Origin: an uncultured Lachnospiraceae bacterium
Lineage (GTDB): Bacteria; Bacillota; Clostridia; Lachnospirales; Lachnospiraceae
Reading direction: 5' to 3'
DNA: 50,196 nt
Assembly (NCBI GenBank): GCA_937965795.1
Contig: CALCMD010000042.1
Location: forward strand, 1 to 50,196
The notes under the pieces are model-generated. The model searched no databases. It was not told where the DNA came from and saw nothing but the letters and a program-made list of their open reading frames with translations. A program made the position numbers and the translations under genes. Below, in pieces: positions 14,602 to 23,626 of this stretch. The first letter of the stretch is position 1. Every line of letters starts with the position of its first letter.

Positions 14602-15123
14602 TTGAAAACCATCGTAATCTACCATTCGCAAACAGGATTTACAAAACGCTATGCCCAATGGATAGCGGAAGCGTCCGGCGCTGATTGTCTGGAACTTTCC
14701 GCAGCCAAAAAGAAAAATATGGCTCCGTACGAAGCAATTATTTACGGTGGCTGGGCATGTGCGGGCGGAATCAGCAAACTTAGTTGGTTCAAAGGGAATA
14801 TCGACAAATGGGCCGATAAAAAGCTGATTGTATTTTGTGTTGGCGGAAGTCCGGCCGACAGTCCGGAAATCGCGCCGACACTGAAACAGAACTTTAAAGA
14901 ATCTGAATTAAAAAAAGTCCGTGTATTTTATTGCCCTGGAGGATTTAACTATGAAAAAATGTCTGCTCCCTCCAGGCTTATGATGAAGCTGTTTCTAAAA
15001 TCACTCAGAGCCAAAAAGGACAAAACAGAGGCGGAGCAGGAAATGATTCGAATGATTTCTTCGTCCTATGACATTGCAGACAGGAAATATATTGAACCTA
15101 TTCTAGAATGTTTAAAAAAATAG
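14602..15123 (+). CDS. Flavodoxin-domain protein
   Basis: This 173-residue protein begins at a TTG with AAAGGAG upstream. The N-terminus VIYHSQTGFTKRYAQWIAE matches the phosphate-binding loop (T/S-x-T-G-x-T) that holds FMN. YGGWACAGG and FCVGGSPAD supply the other loops of a flavodoxin fold, comparable to protoporphyrinogen oxidase HemG-like and flavodoxin_5 proteins. It likely acts as a small electron carrier or quinone/FMN reductase. It forms an operon with the MarR gene 3 bp upstream, which presumably represses it. The exact partner is unknown. Confidence 0.88.
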   Translation: MKTIVIYHSQTGFTKRYAQWIAEASGADCLELSAAKKKNMAPYEAIIYGGWACAGGISKLSWFKGNIDKWADKKLIVFCVGGSPADSPEIAPTLKQNFKESELKKVRVFYCPGGFNYEKMSAPSRLMMKLFLKSLRAKKDKTEAEQEMIRMISSSYDIADRKYIEPILECLKK

Positions 15124-15165
15124 AATATCATCTGAATGCTATTACTCACGATTCCCTATAAACGT

Positions 15166-15207
15166 AAAAAGGCGCATGGATTATAATTTACTGTTCCATA
15201 CGCCTTT
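15166..15207 (-). terminator. Terminator after the PD-(D/E)XK nuclease gene
   Basis: The stem AAAGGCG-ATGGA / TCCAT-CGCCTTT has one mismatch. A T-run follows on the minus strand. It also sits downstream of the flavodoxin gene on the plus strand, where T-richness is poorer. Confidence 0.7.
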
Positions 15208-15244
15208 GCGTTGTCATTTTGATATTGAATTGTTTGTTACTTGC

Positions 15245-16054
15245 CTATGCCATTTGCATAACCTCATTTTCAAGTTGCTTTAATTCGTCAAGTGATAATT
15301 CCGGAATATAGTCTGCGATTTCTTCAAGTGGCATTTTACCCTTTTTTATCATTCTTTTCGCCGTTTTTTTTGCATTATCTAATGCCGCTTCATTCCTCAT
15401 ATCCTCCATAATTTTACACATGGTCGCCACTCCTTTCTCGTCCTGCTTAAAATATCGTGCTTTCCTGGCAAGTTCCTCATAATTCATATCATCCGGATTG
15501 GTGCATGAAAAATCGTGCATTAGCTTACCGACTTCATCATTGCCTCTATATTTGCCATTCACATATAGGATATGCGAACCGTCGCCAAACAATACTTTAT
15601 TTTCCCCAATCGTAACATATCTCTCTACTGGATATATCGGCTGATTTCCTTGCATTACATCATTTTCTGTAATAAAAACAACATAGCTATCGGGGATATC
15701 TTCCGTATCATCTCCAGGTTTTAATATATGTGCATCCAGCAAACTGCTGTTATGCCTTGCTCTTTTTGCGCCTGCTCCTGCGTCCAATCTCTGTATTTCC
15801 ACATCAAATTCTTTATCGGTACTGTCAACAGCATGAACATCTAAAACAGCAGAACGTCCCTGCAAATTTCTCATCGGCTCCTGTGTTCGAACCGATTTAA
15901 TCTTTATATCCTTCCGCCCTAAAACAATCCGAAGTATCAATTCTACACCTTCAAAATTATCTGCAAGACAGACAGTCATAAAATCATCGTCCATATATCT
16001 GAATGATTTCAAACGCTCTAAATCCTGTTGATATGCCTGCTCCGCTGTATTCAA
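15245..16054 (-). CDS. PD-(D/E)XK nuclease-family transposase-like protein (Rpn family)
   Basis: I prefer a TTG at 16054 (269 residues, starting NTAEQAYQQDLERLKSFR) because AAGGTG lies 6 nt upstream and family members begin with this sequence; a GTG three codons earlier overlaps the ribosome site. The nuclease core is visible as LDVHAVDSTDKEFDVEIQ (about 93-112), giving the Asp and Glu-x-Gln of the catalytic fold. The C-terminus carries the typical Lys-rich stretch ending in a short leucine-rich helix. Related proteins promote RecA-independent recombination. No terminal inverted repeats or target duplication were seen, so mobility is unproven. It has its own promoter and terminator. Confidence 0.88.
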   Translation of the reverse strand: MNTAEQAYQQDLERLKSFRYMDDDFMTVCLADNFEGVELILRIVLGRKDIKIKSVRTQEPMRNLQGRSAVLDVHAVDSTDKEFDVEIQRLDAGAGAKRARHNSSLLDAHILKPGDDTEDIPDSYVVFITENDVMQGNQPIYPVERYVTIGENKVLFGDGSHILYVNGKYRGNDEVGKLMHDFSCTNPDDMNYEELARKARYFKQDEKGVATMCKIMEDMRNEAALDNAKKTAKRMIKKGKMPLEEIADYIPELSLDELKQLENEVMQMA

Positions 16055-16080
16055 AAATATCACCTTCTTTCGACAGCTTT

Positions 16081-16103
16081 ATTATACATCTAACAACATC
16101 TTT
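16081..16103 (-). promoter_or_regulatory. Probable promoter of the Rpn-family gene
   Basis: On the minus strand a perfect TATAAT (16081-16086) lies about 27 bp before the TTG start; the -35 is poor. An AT-rich stretch with repeats of TGAATTTTTC-like units lies just upstream. Confidence 0.5.
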
Positions 16104-16158
16104 TGAAAACTGAATTTTTCATGAATTTTTCTTATGAAATTTTTCTTACCTCAACTTA

Positions 16159-16287
16159 TCACATCATCCGCCTGCGAAGCGTTTGACAGAGCAGCGACGC
16201 CGCTATCAAAACACCTGCCGCAAACAGCCAGATTTTTGCCTTATAATCTCCAGGCGTTGGAACCAGCGTTCCCTCACAATCCTGCAT
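16159..16287 (-). pseudogene. Remnant of a cell-wall-anchored protein C-terminus
   Basis: A 42-codon frame encodes VPTPGD, a hydrophobic helix (IWLFAAGVLIAASLL) and a basic end LRRRMM. This looks like the tail of a sortase-anchored surface protein: a TGD-type sorting motif, membrane span and positive charges. No ribosome site precedes the ATG and no body of such a protein is present. I read it as a decayed fragment. A genuine tiny membrane protein is the alternative. Confidence 0.4.
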
Positions 16288-16343
16288 TTTCAACCGTCCG
16301 AATTTCAGCTTTCTGTTTGGGAAACGGCATTTCTCTATCTTTT

Positions 16344-18350
16344 TCAGCTTTCTTCTTTCTTAGATAGATTCAGTTTATGAAAATCTGTCTGCGGTGCATG
16401 GCAGGTTCCATTTTCACAGAGATACCATTTCGTCTGTACGGATACCGGATATGATGCAGTAAACGGCGCCAGCTCTGACAGCTTCTCTTTATTCTCCGCT
16501 GATTGAAAAAGAATGCTTAAATCATGCGCCGGATTCTCCCGAAGATAAGACAACAGTTCCTTTGGCGCCCCGGCTCCGGTACAGACCAGCTCCTTATGCG
16601 GATAGAATGCCCGTGCCATCGCCATTAAGGAAAAACAGTGTGCGGCAGGATACTCTCTGACACATCCGGCCATAAATCTATGCTGACGATCCGCCGCTTC
16701 CCGAAACAGAGTTTCACCCGTGAGAGCCGCCAGCTCCTCTAATACGGCTTCCGCCACGGCGTTTCCGGACGGAACGGCCCCGTCATAAGTTTCTTTGGGG
16801 CGTGTGATTAAAGTCTCGGCATCATGGGCAGTCAGGTAGTACCCGCCATGTTCCTTATCCTCAAACAAATCGATCATCTGTTTCGCCCGAAATACGGCTT
16901 CTTCCAAATAGGCGGTTTCAAATGTAGAACGGTACAGTTCAAGCAATGCCAGCGCATACACAGCATAATCATCAAGCTGCCCGGCATGGGCGGCTTCTCC
17001 GTCACAATAGCGGATAAAAAGCCTGTTCTCTCCGTCCGTCATTTTTTCACAAATGAAGTTTCTTGCTTTTTGCGCAGCCTCCCTATAGCATGGATAATCA
17101 AGAATCCGTCCGGCCCTTGCCAGGGAAAGGATTGTCCATGCGTTCCATGACAGCAGGATTTTGTTGTCGAGATGAAGCTGTGCTCTCGCTCTTCGGTACG
17201 CATAAAGACGCTGCAAACGGGAATCATCCGCAGTCCACGCCTGATCCTTTTTCCCGATTCGGTTTGGGATGCTCTGTCCTTCAAAATTCCCGCGTTTTGT
17301 AATATTGTAAGCCTGGCAGAATGCTTTGCCGTCCCGTTTCCCAAGCGCCTGTATTACTTCATCCGGGGTAAACACATAATATTTTCCCTCAACACCGTCA
17401 CTGTCCGCATCCTGCCCGCAATAAAACCCGCCCTCCGGCGCAGCCAGCTCTCTTAAAAGATATCCGGCCGTCCGCTCTGCAATCTTCGCATAAAACGCCT
17501 TTTTGGTAAGCTGAAAAGCTTCCAGATATGCGAGAATCAACAGGGTATTGTCATACAACATTTTTTCAAAATGCGGCACAAGCCACTTCTGATCGGTAGA
17601 ATAACGGGAAAACCCACCGCCTACCTGATCAAAGATTCCTCCGTCAGCCATCGCTTTCAAAGTAACCTCTGCCATGTGCAGAGCTTCCAGTAGTTTTTCG
17701 GTCTCATACATCCGCATCAGAAAGAGCAGATTGTGCGGCGTTGGGAATTTCGGCGCTGCGCCGAATCCTCCCCAATCCGAATCAAACGTTTGCAAAAGCA
17801 GGCGATAACCTCTGTGTAAAAGGGCTTTGTCCATCTCGCCGGATTCCGTCAAATCATCCCTTTGCAGCACAGATGTAATCTGCTCGCTTGACTTTTGAAT
17901 CTTTTCACGCTCTTCCCTCCAAAGGTGCGATATTTGACGGAGCAAATCAGCAAGTCCCGGCCGTCCATACCCGCTTTTCTTCGGAAAATAAGTTCCTGCA
18001 AAAAACGGCTTCTGTTCCGGCGTCATAAAAATCGTCAGCGGCCAGCCGCCGGACCCGGTCAGTGTCTGGCAGACCGACATATAGACAGAATCAATGTCAG
18101 GCCGTTCTTCACGGTCAACCTTAATGCAAACATAAGCATCGAGCAGCCTGGCAATTTCAGCGTCCTCGAAAGATTCATGCGCCATGACATGGCACCAGTG
18201 ACAGGTAGAGTAACCGATGCTTAAAAAAACCGGTTTATCCTCCGCTTTTGCCTTTTCAAAAGCCTCCCTGCACCACGGATACCATTTTACCGGATTGTCT
18301 TTATGCTGTAACAGATAGGGCGACTTCTCATTTATAAGTCTATTGGCCAT
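16344..18350 (-). CDS. yyaL: YyaL/DUF255 family thioredoxin-fold protein
   Basis: The 668-residue protein belongs to the SSP411/YyaL family. The N-terminal thioredoxin-like domain (about 1-170) has the hallmark start RLINEKSPYLLQHKDNPV and the active-site-like CHWCHVM. The rest is an alpha/alpha-barrel of the glycosidase/epimerase type, with WGGFGAAPKFPTPHNL and GQDADSDGVEGKYYVFTP. The biochemical role is poorly defined in bacteria; proposals include redox or sugar-related activity. Full length for the family. It is monocistronic, between the surface-anchor remnant and the DUF3791 locus. Confidence 0.93.
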   Translation of the reverse strand: MANRLINEKSPYLLQHKDNPVKWYPWCREAFEKAKAEDKPVFLSIGYSTCHWCHVMAHESFEDAEIARLLDAYVCIKVDREERPDIDSVYMSVCQTLTGSGGWPLTIFMTPEQKPFFAGTYFPKKSGYGRPGLADLLRQISHLWREEREKIQKSSEQITSVLQRDDLTESGEMDKALLHRGYRLLLQTFDSDWGGFGAAPKFPTPHNLLFLMRMYETEKLLEALHMAEVTLKAMADGGIFDQVGGGFSRYSTDQKWLVPHFEKMLYDNTLLILAYLEAFQLTKKAFYAKIAERTAGYLLRELAAPEGGFYCGQDADSDGVEGKYYVFTPDEVIQALGKRDGKAFCQAYNITKRGNFEGQSIPNRIGKKDQAWTADDSRLQRLYAYRRARAQLHLDNKILLSWNAWTILSLARAGRILDYPCYREAAQKARNFICEKMTDGENRLFIRYCDGEAAHAGQLDDYAVYALALLELYRSTFETAYLEEAVFRAKQMIDLFEDKEHGGYYLTAHDAETLITRPKETYDGAVPSGNAVAEAVLEELAALTGETLFREAADRQHRFMAGCVREYPAAHCFSLMAMARAFYPHKELVCTGAGAPKELLSYLRENPAHDLSILFQSAENKEKLSELAPFTASYPVSVQTKWYLCENGTCHAPQTDFHKLNLSKKEES

Positions 18351-18487
18351 CTTTTATCCCTCCATACACATTCTTCTGGCGTCTTATTCTGATTTCCCTT
18401 CATCATTCGCCATTTTCGTATACCTCGCTTCTGTATCGAATAGTGTGTCCTGAAATTAAAATACTACTCTGTCAAGAAGAAATTTAA

Positions 18488-18516
18488 GGCACAGAGGGTT
18501 TTATTCCTTCTGTGCC
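18488..18516 (-). terminator. Terminator after the DUF3791 locus
   Basis: The stem GGCACAGA(A)GG with CC(C)TCTGTGCC has an A-rich loop. A short T-containing tract follows on the minus strand. Confidence 0.65.
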
Positions 18517-18535
18517 AAAATCGTTCTTTTGAAAA

Positions 18536-18745
18536 CTAACTCGCTTTATATTCCAATTCCAATTCTTCCGCAAGGTACGCATCACTCATACAGTGCATAT
18601 CGGAAACACCGTCCCGAAGCAGCAGATAGACTTTGGAACGGTAGAAGAAGTCCAATGCCACATCCAACGAGATATCCTGACGTTCTGCAAAACACTCGAT
18701 TACACGGGTGTATTTTTGGGGGAGCAAAATTGGATTTGCATTCAT
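18536..18745 (-). CDS. DUF3791-family small protein (second copy)
   Basis: The 69-residue protein contains KYTRVIECFAERQDISLDVALDFFYRSKVY and MHCMSDAYLAEELELEY, a pattern I recognise from DUF3791-type proteins. It is all helical and has no catalytic motif. In intact loci a DUF3990 gene lies just before it, and that gene is here reduced to a fragment whose last codons overlap this start (TGA/ATG). AAGGGAGTGAG provides a ribosome site. By context it may be an antitoxin-like or partner protein, but this is inference. Confidence 0.75.
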   Translation of the reverse strand: MNANPILLPQKYTRVIECFAERQDISLDVALDFFYRSKVYLLLRDGVSDMHCMSDAYLAEELELEYKAS

Positions 18746-18869
18746 AACAGCTCACTCCCTTCAAAATGCAGCAACACCACCAACCACAAGGTCATAATCC
18801 GTAATATCCTTTCCACTACGGCAATTCAGAATAAAATCCAGCCAGTTCTCGGAGTAGGAATCAAACTTC
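18742..18869 (-). pseudogene. Decayed DUF3990 gene fragment
   Basis: Between the two DUF3791-type genes a frame encodes KFDSYSENWLDFILNCRSG and DYDLVVGG, which match the core of DUF3990 proteins (an ADP-ribosyltransferase-like family). It then loses frame: the tail LLHFEGSELL, ending just at the next gene's ATG, is in another frame. Only about 40 codons of an expected 150-plus remain. Both an N-terminal deletion and an internal deletion are needed to explain it. Confidence 0.6.
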
Positions 18870-19097
18870 CACACCCCTTTCTTTCATCACATCAACAAGG
18901 TCGTTTACGATATAATCCCGGCTCTGCGTGTGCAGAACTTCATATTCCGGCACAATGTAGCCGTTCAGAATGTCACTTTTTTCCGTAAACGCTTTATAAA
19001 CCAGTTCTGCATCCACACCAAGATTTGCTGCGACATTTTCGATACAAAATACTGCAAATTCCAGTTCTCTGGAATTTTTGATTTTTTCTTCCGGCAT
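18861..19097 (-). CDS. DUF3791-family small protein (first copy)
   Basis: Starting at the ATG at 19097 (AGGAGG 11 nt upstream; a GTG four codons earlier is possible), the protein has 78 residues. It includes ELEFAVFCIENVAANLGVD, YKAFTEKSDILNGYIVPEYEVLHTQ and a C-terminal MKERGVEV. The pattern fits the DUF3791 family. Its stop overlaps the DUF3990 remnant. A promoter lies just upstream. The function is unknown; with DUF3990 it may form a toxin-antitoxin-like unit that is now broken. Confidence 0.75.
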   Translation of the reverse strand: MPEEKIKNSRELEFAVFCIENVAANLGVDAELVYKAFTEKSDILNGYIVPEYEVLHTQSRDYIVNDLVDVMKERGVEV

Positions 19098-19122
19098 CCT
19101 GCTCCGCACCTCCTATATTTTT

Positions 19123-19151
19123 ATCATACCATAGGAATGCGCTTTGAACAA
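19123..19151 (-). promoter_or_regulatory. Promoter of the DUF3791 locus
   Basis: On the minus strand TTGTTC and TATGAT stand 17 bp apart, directly before the AGGAGG of the first DUF3791-type gene. Confidence 0.6.
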
Positions 19152-19200
19152 TTAAAAAATACCACTTATCAAAGAGAACCTCCGAAATACCGTGATAAAA

Positions 19201-19947
19201 TCACCATCCCATTTCCATAAGCCATCTGTTTACTTTATCTTCCCGCTGCTTTTTATTTCCGGATACCGTCTTTCCCAACTTCAACTCTCCGCAGATGCGG
19301 CCGTCCAGCAGATACAGAATCCGGTCGCAGACACTTGCAACCCTGCTGTCGTGCGTAACCATCAGCACTCCCGTTCCTTCACGGTTCAGCTTGATCATCT
19401 CTGCCATGACCTCTGACGCAGCGTTCTTATTTAAAGCTCCTGTCGGCTCGTCTGCAAATAAAATTTCCGGTACGTTCATCATGCTTCTGCAAATGCAGGC
19501 GCGCTGAAGCTGTCCCCCGGACACCTCTGTGATCCTGCGTTCTTCCAGACCGGAAATGGACAACTTTCGCATCAGCGTTTTGGCTGCCGCTGTAAGTTCA
19601 ACTTTTGATTTTCCATGTCTGCCCCTGTTTGCCTGCATAGCCGGGAGCAGGATATTGTCCAAAATATTCAAATTCGCCATCATATTCATCTGCTGGAATA
19701 CAAAGCCCATACGGTGCAGGCGCAGCTTCGCCTTTTCATCCTCTGTCAGCCCGGTAATCTCTGTCTCTCCAAGCCATATCTTTCCGCGGGAGGGCTCATC
19801 CATCCCTGCCGCCTGATAGAGAAGCGTAGACTTTCCGGAACCGGACGGACCCATGACTGCCAGCATCTCCCCTGGCGCCATCTCAAAAGAAACGTCGTTT
19901 AAGATCCCATCCTTACATAAATTTTCCACTCTTAATAATTTGTACAT
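19201..19947 (-). CDS. ABC transporter ATP-binding protein (MacB/LolD-like)
   Basis: The 248-residue ATPase has Walker A GPSGSGKST, a Q-loop FVFQQMN, the signature VSGGQLQRA, Walker B ILFADEP and switch MVTHD. It resembles the ATPases that drive FtsX-type permeases in peptide-antibiotic export and resistance. The permease gene ends 5 bp upstream, so the two are translated together. It is the last gene of the TetR-regulated cassette. Confidence 0.95.
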   Translation of the reverse strand: MYKLLRVENLCKDGILNDVSFEMAPGEMLAVMGPSGSGKSTLLYQAAGMDEPSRGKIWLGETEITGLTEDEKAKLRLHRMGFVFQQMNMMANLNILDNILLPAMQANRGRHGKSKVELTAAAKTLMRKLSISGLEERRITEVSGGQLQRACICRSMMNVPEILFADEPTGALNKNAASEVMAEMIKLNREGTGVLMVTHDSRVASVCDRILYLLDGRICGELKLGKTVSGNKKQREDKVNRWLMEMGW

Positions 19948-19952
19948 TCCAT

Positions 19953-22208
19953 TTATTCCTTTCCCCTACAGCACTCATAAGCTTTGATCTGCCCAATCTT
20001 TCGAATACCTGCCAGAACCGCCAGGACTGCCGGTCCTAACAGAACCACCGGTATCAGCCCCACGATCCGCTCCCAGGAAATCACAAACTGAAAGCTGTCC
20101 GCTCCAAAAGATTTCAGAATCAGTCCGCAAAGGCTTTCACCGAACAGATTCCCGCTCACAATACCGCTTATAATTCCTGCGCTAACAGGAAACAGTCCTT
20201 TTCCGAAATAATCTTTCTTTATATCTGAACCGGTAAATCCAAGCGCTTTATGCAGCGAAACCGTATAGCGCTCTTTCTCCACAATCAGCCGCACAAACAG
20301 CATAACAACTACAAATATTACAAGCGCCGCAACAGCCATTGCTACTCCGGATGCCAGTCGAAGCTGCCCCAGCGTCTGACCATAGGTAGCTTTCACATAA
20401 TCTGCAAGATCCGTCACATCGGCGCCCATTTGCCCGTATTGTTTCATCCACGCTTCTTTGTCCGCAGATTCGCTCAAAGAAACATACAAAACGCTCCATA
20501 CGGCAGGTGAATCGTCACCCACGCTATACGCCTTTGCCGTCTTGCCCCCGTTTGTAATATCGGAATAAATGCCGCAGACCGTATAGTCGACCCTTTCTCC
20601 TTCCACCATAAGCTGTAAGGCATCTCCAACAGACAGCTTAAGCTCCTCTGCATTTATGGAGGACAGTGCGATCTCTGTCTGATTCCTGGGAAATGTTCCC
20701 TCTAAGTAATTTACAGGAAAGATGCTATGGTCGCCTGTTTCTACCGTCAGATGAACCGTTTCCCCATCCGTTAGGACTGCCGGACAGGACTTTGTTCGCA
20801 GTACCGCATACTGTTTCACCCGTGTATCCTGTTCCAGCGCCGCAGCAATCTGTTCCGTTGCCGCATCAATGCTTTCGCTTTGGCGCACGTCCATGCGAAT
20901 CTCACTGTTTCCGATTCCCATACAGGTTACAAATTCCGGCGCTGACATCGTGCTGTATAAATTCTGCGGCACGATGACCAGTAAGGTACAGGCCGCGGCA
21001 ACGAATCCGATGAGGAAAGACTGCCCTCTGCCCGTTCTCCTTATGCCTTTCGAAGATTTTTTCTCCGGCAGGTCAAACAAGGCTTCCAGTGCAGACAGCT
21101 TCTCGATCTTTTTCAGGGAACGCCCGACAGAAAAAAGAATGATTCCCTCTATGAGACATGCGGACAAAACAGCCAGGACAAATGACTGGACTCCGCTGTA
21201 CGCTCCCCCATACAGCTCCCGCATCTGTTTGGCCAGAGGATTCTTCAAAAAGGAGGCAGCCAAAAGGCCAGCAAGCGCCCCGCATCCGGAGAACAGAATA
21301 TATTTTGCAAAATAGAGACTCCGGACTTCTGCTTTTCCCACGCCAAGAGCCTTTAGCATTCCTATCTCTTTCCTGTCCCGTTCCATTTGTAAGAGCAGCA
21401 TGAACCGGATACACAGCATAGAGATCAAAAGAATTACGATACTTAACAGAAAGATTACAAAAATCATAGCTCCGTCGGATAAGGCATTCATCATGCGGAT
21501 AAGCGGCCTGGTAATTGCCGGGCCATTAGCCGGAAGCTCTTCTGCGGCATATGCCGTGCTGAACCTGTTGACTTGCGCACCGTCATGCAGCAAAAACTCA
21601 ATCAGATACTCCTCCTCTCCCTTTGCTTTGATCTCTTCGTAATCGGCTGCATTCACAAGGAACCGCTTGGACGAAGCCATCATGGAATTCATCTGCGCAT
21701 CCCGGATAAAGCCTGCAATCTGAAGCCTGTTGTCTCCGACTTCCATAATGTCGCCAACGGACAGATGATACTGGGTTCGATAGCAGACCGGAACATAGAC
21801 TTCTCCCCTCAAAACCTCCGGCATTCCATTTTCCATATCCAGCAGATAGTCAAAACGCTCTCCCTGCACGCAAAGTCCGTTGTCCTGCGTGCTGTCCGCA
21901 AGGCTTTGACCGCCCAGGGTAATCCGGCTGTTATCCAGATTCAGAAAACGGCTAACCTGCCATTCTTCTACCTCCTCACGGCTTTCGGCAAAACGGGCTA
22001 TTTCTGAAAGATCAATGTCTCCTGCATTCATCTGTATATAATCAGGAACCTCTGCTTTCTCCATCAGGCTGCCTATAGCTCCCAGCAGGCTGGATGCCAG
22101 CAGCACGGTAAGGGCAAGCAGCATTGCCGAAACTCCCATAAAAAAGACGGTGGCAGCCGAGGACAGCTTATTCTGTTTTATATCATTCCATATCAGATTT
22201 CTTATCAT
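19953..22208 (-). CDS. FtsX-like ABC transporter permease
   Basis: The ATG at 22208 follows AAAGAGGAG by 5 nt, giving 751 residues. It has an N-terminal helix (about 16-40), a large outside domain, three helices around 255-385, a fourth near 405-425, a second outside domain (about 430-620), and three C-terminal helices. This is a duplicated FtsX/MacB-like layout. It forms the membrane channel for the ATPase gene 5 bp downstream. The probable job is export or resistance to a peptide or lipid-like compound; the substrate cannot be read from sequence. It starts 16 bp after the MFS stop. Confidence 0.92.
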   Translation of the reverse strand: MIRNLIWNDIKQNKLSSAATVFFMGVSAMLLALTVLLASSLLGAIGSLMEKAEVPDYIQMNAGDIDLSEIARFAESREEVEEWQVSRFLNLDNSRITLGGQSLADSTQDNGLCVQGERFDYLLDMENGMPEVLRGEVYVPVCYRTQYHLSVGDIMEVGDNRLQIAGFIRDAQMNSMMASSKRFLVNAADYEEIKAKGEEEYLIEFLLHDGAQVNRFSTAYAAEELPANGPAITRPLIRMMNALSDGAMIFVIFLLSIVILLISMLCIRFMLLLQMERDRKEIGMLKALGVGKAEVRSLYFAKYILFSGCGALAGLLAASFLKNPLAKQMRELYGGAYSGVQSFVLAVLSACLIEGIILFSVGRSLKKIEKLSALEALFDLPEKKSSKGIRRTGRGQSFLIGFVAAACTLLVIVPQNLYSTMSAPEFVTCMGIGNSEIRMDVRQSESIDAATEQIAAALEQDTRVKQYAVLRTKSCPAVLTDGETVHLTVETGDHSIFPVNYLEGTFPRNQTEIALSSINAEELKLSVGDALQLMVEGERVDYTVCGIYSDITNGGKTAKAYSVGDDSPAVWSVLYVSLSESADKEAWMKQYGQMGADVTDLADYVKATYGQTLGQLRLASGVAMAVAALVIFVVVMLFVRLIVEKERYTVSLHKALGFTGSDIKKDYFGKGLFPVSAGIISGIVSGNLFGESLCGLILKSFGADSFQFVISWERIVGLIPVVLLGPAVLAVLAGIRKIGQIKAYECCRGKE

Positions 22209-22224
22209 AAGATCTCCTCTTTCC

Positions 22225-23496
22225 TTATTTCTGCCCACGCCCTTTTGGCGTCATGGTATGCCCACAGGGCGCTTCCAGTGTCCTTACGCTTTTCATCGGA
22301 TACAAAAGCAATGCCGTCAGACTGAGTAAAACACCCGCCGCTATGACAATTCCCGCCGCTCCACGGCCTACGCTGATTTGAAGCTGCGCTGCCATTCCAT
22401 CTGCCGCCGCCCCCGCAATGCCGTATGCAGCGACATATCCAATCTGGGAGAGAAAACCAATCAACCCCCACGCACGTCCCTGTAATTCATCCGGTATATT
22501 GATTCTTACCAGATAGTCGAGACAGTTATTGGCAAAAGGCAGCATGGCAAAAAAGAGAAAACCAAACAGACAGATCACATAAATATTTTCCCAGACGCCA
22601 AATCCTGCCATACCGATTCCGGCAATAAACAAAGAACTGCTAAGGATTCTTAGATATCCCCGTTTGATTCCTTTTGCTCCCAAAATCAAACTGGATACCA
22701 GCATTCCGCAGGCGCAAACGGTTTCTCCGATACCAAGAACCGCACTGTCTGCGAAGTCCAGAATCACAGGCTGGGCAAGAATCTGAAAAGTCCCCATAAA
22801 GAAGGTGATCAGGGCGGATACCGTAATCAGAATCAGGATTCCTCTCTTACCCGTAATCGCTCTCCAGCCCTGTTTCAAACTCTCCGCAAAAGATTCCCGG
22901 TGCTCTTCCGCCTTTCCTGCAATCTCTTTTTTTACCACGGCCGCCCCGATCACCGTAGGAAAAAAGGTACAGACGTCGATCACAAGCAGCAGTTTGATGT
23001 CACTGACTACCAGCAGCGCCCCGGCCAAAGCGGGCGATATCAAATATCTTGCGCTCCCGGCAATACTCACCATGCCGCTTGCCTTTGAGTATTCCTCTTT
23101 GGTGAGCAAATCTGTGATTGTCGCCCGGTAGGATGGTTCCAGAAGCGCCGAAAAGGAAGCGCTGACAAACACACCGATACAGATTTGATATAACGCCGCT
23201 TCGCCCTGCATCATGCAGATCAGTATGTACAGGATGCCCAGGGCTGAACAGCCGTCTCCAATCATCATGAGCAGCCGCCTGTCATGCCGGTCTGCCAGCA
23301 CGCCGGCAGGAACGCTGAGTAAAAGCGTCGGCAGGAAAGCCAGCAGCGTTACAAGCGCCATGCTCGCCGCGCTTCCTGTCTGCCGAAACACATATACGCC
23401 CAGGCCGAAGCTGGTAAGCCCGCCGCCTATGGCGGATATAAATTCCCCCGCCCACAGCAGCATAAATTTTGAAAAATTGCTTTTCTTTTTGTTCAT
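22225..23496 (-). CDS. MFS exporter (MFS_3, macrolide-efflux-like)
   Basis: The 423-residue protein has about 12 hydrophobic helices and the family loop motif LADRHDRRLLMM between helices 2 and 3. The sequence LLSVPAGVLADRHDRR is typical of the MefA/enterobactin-exporter-like MFS_3 group. It is expected to expel drugs or metabolites by proton antiport. AAAGGGAG precedes the ATG, and a TetR-type palindrome lies 15-36 bp upstream. It is the first transport gene of the cassette after tetR. Confidence 0.92.
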   Translation of the reverse strand: MNKKKSNFSKFMLLWAGEFISAIGGGLTSFGLGVYVFRQTGSAASMALVTLLAFLPTLLLSVPAGVLADRHDRRLLMMIGDGCSALGILYILICMMQGEAALYQICIGVFVSASFSALLEPSYRATITDLLTKEEYSKASGMVSIAGSARYLISPALAGALLVVSDIKLLLVIDVCTFFPTVIGAAVVKKEIAGKAEEHRESFAESLKQGWRAITGKRGILILITVSALITFFMGTFQILAQPVILDFADSAVLGIGETVCACGMLVSSLILGAKGIKRGYLRILSSSLFIAGIGMAGFGVWENIYVICLFGFLFFAMLPFANNCLDYLVRINIPDELQGRAWGLIGFLSQIGYVAAYGIAGAAADGMAAQLQISVGRGAAGIVIAAGVLLSLTALLLYPMKSVRTLEAPCGHTMTPKGRGQK

Positions 23497-23510
23497 TTTA
23501 ATCTCCCTTT

Positions 23511-23532
23511 CCAGACTGAATGTCAGTCGGTT
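23511..23532 (-). promoter_or_regulatory. Second TetR operator-like palindrome, before the MFS gene
   Basis: Read on the minus strand it contains ACCGACTGA and TCAGTCTGG around CAT. The half-site ACCGACTG is the same as in the tetR operator. No strong promoter is seen between tetR and the exporter gene, so this may be a roadblock site in a read-through leader or belong to a weak promoter. Confidence 0.65.
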
Positions 23533-23626
23533 ATGTGGCGTAAAAGAAAGGAACTGATGTGTTCCTCTGCTTTTTCGCTGCTGTCACAATTACATCGGCG
23601 TCCCTACTTCAATCAGGTTGCCAATT

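Noticed and set aside
15166..16100. The Rpn-family gene as an insertion sequence
   Set aside because: I found no terminal inverted repeats or target duplications around it, and it has its own ordinary promoter and terminator.
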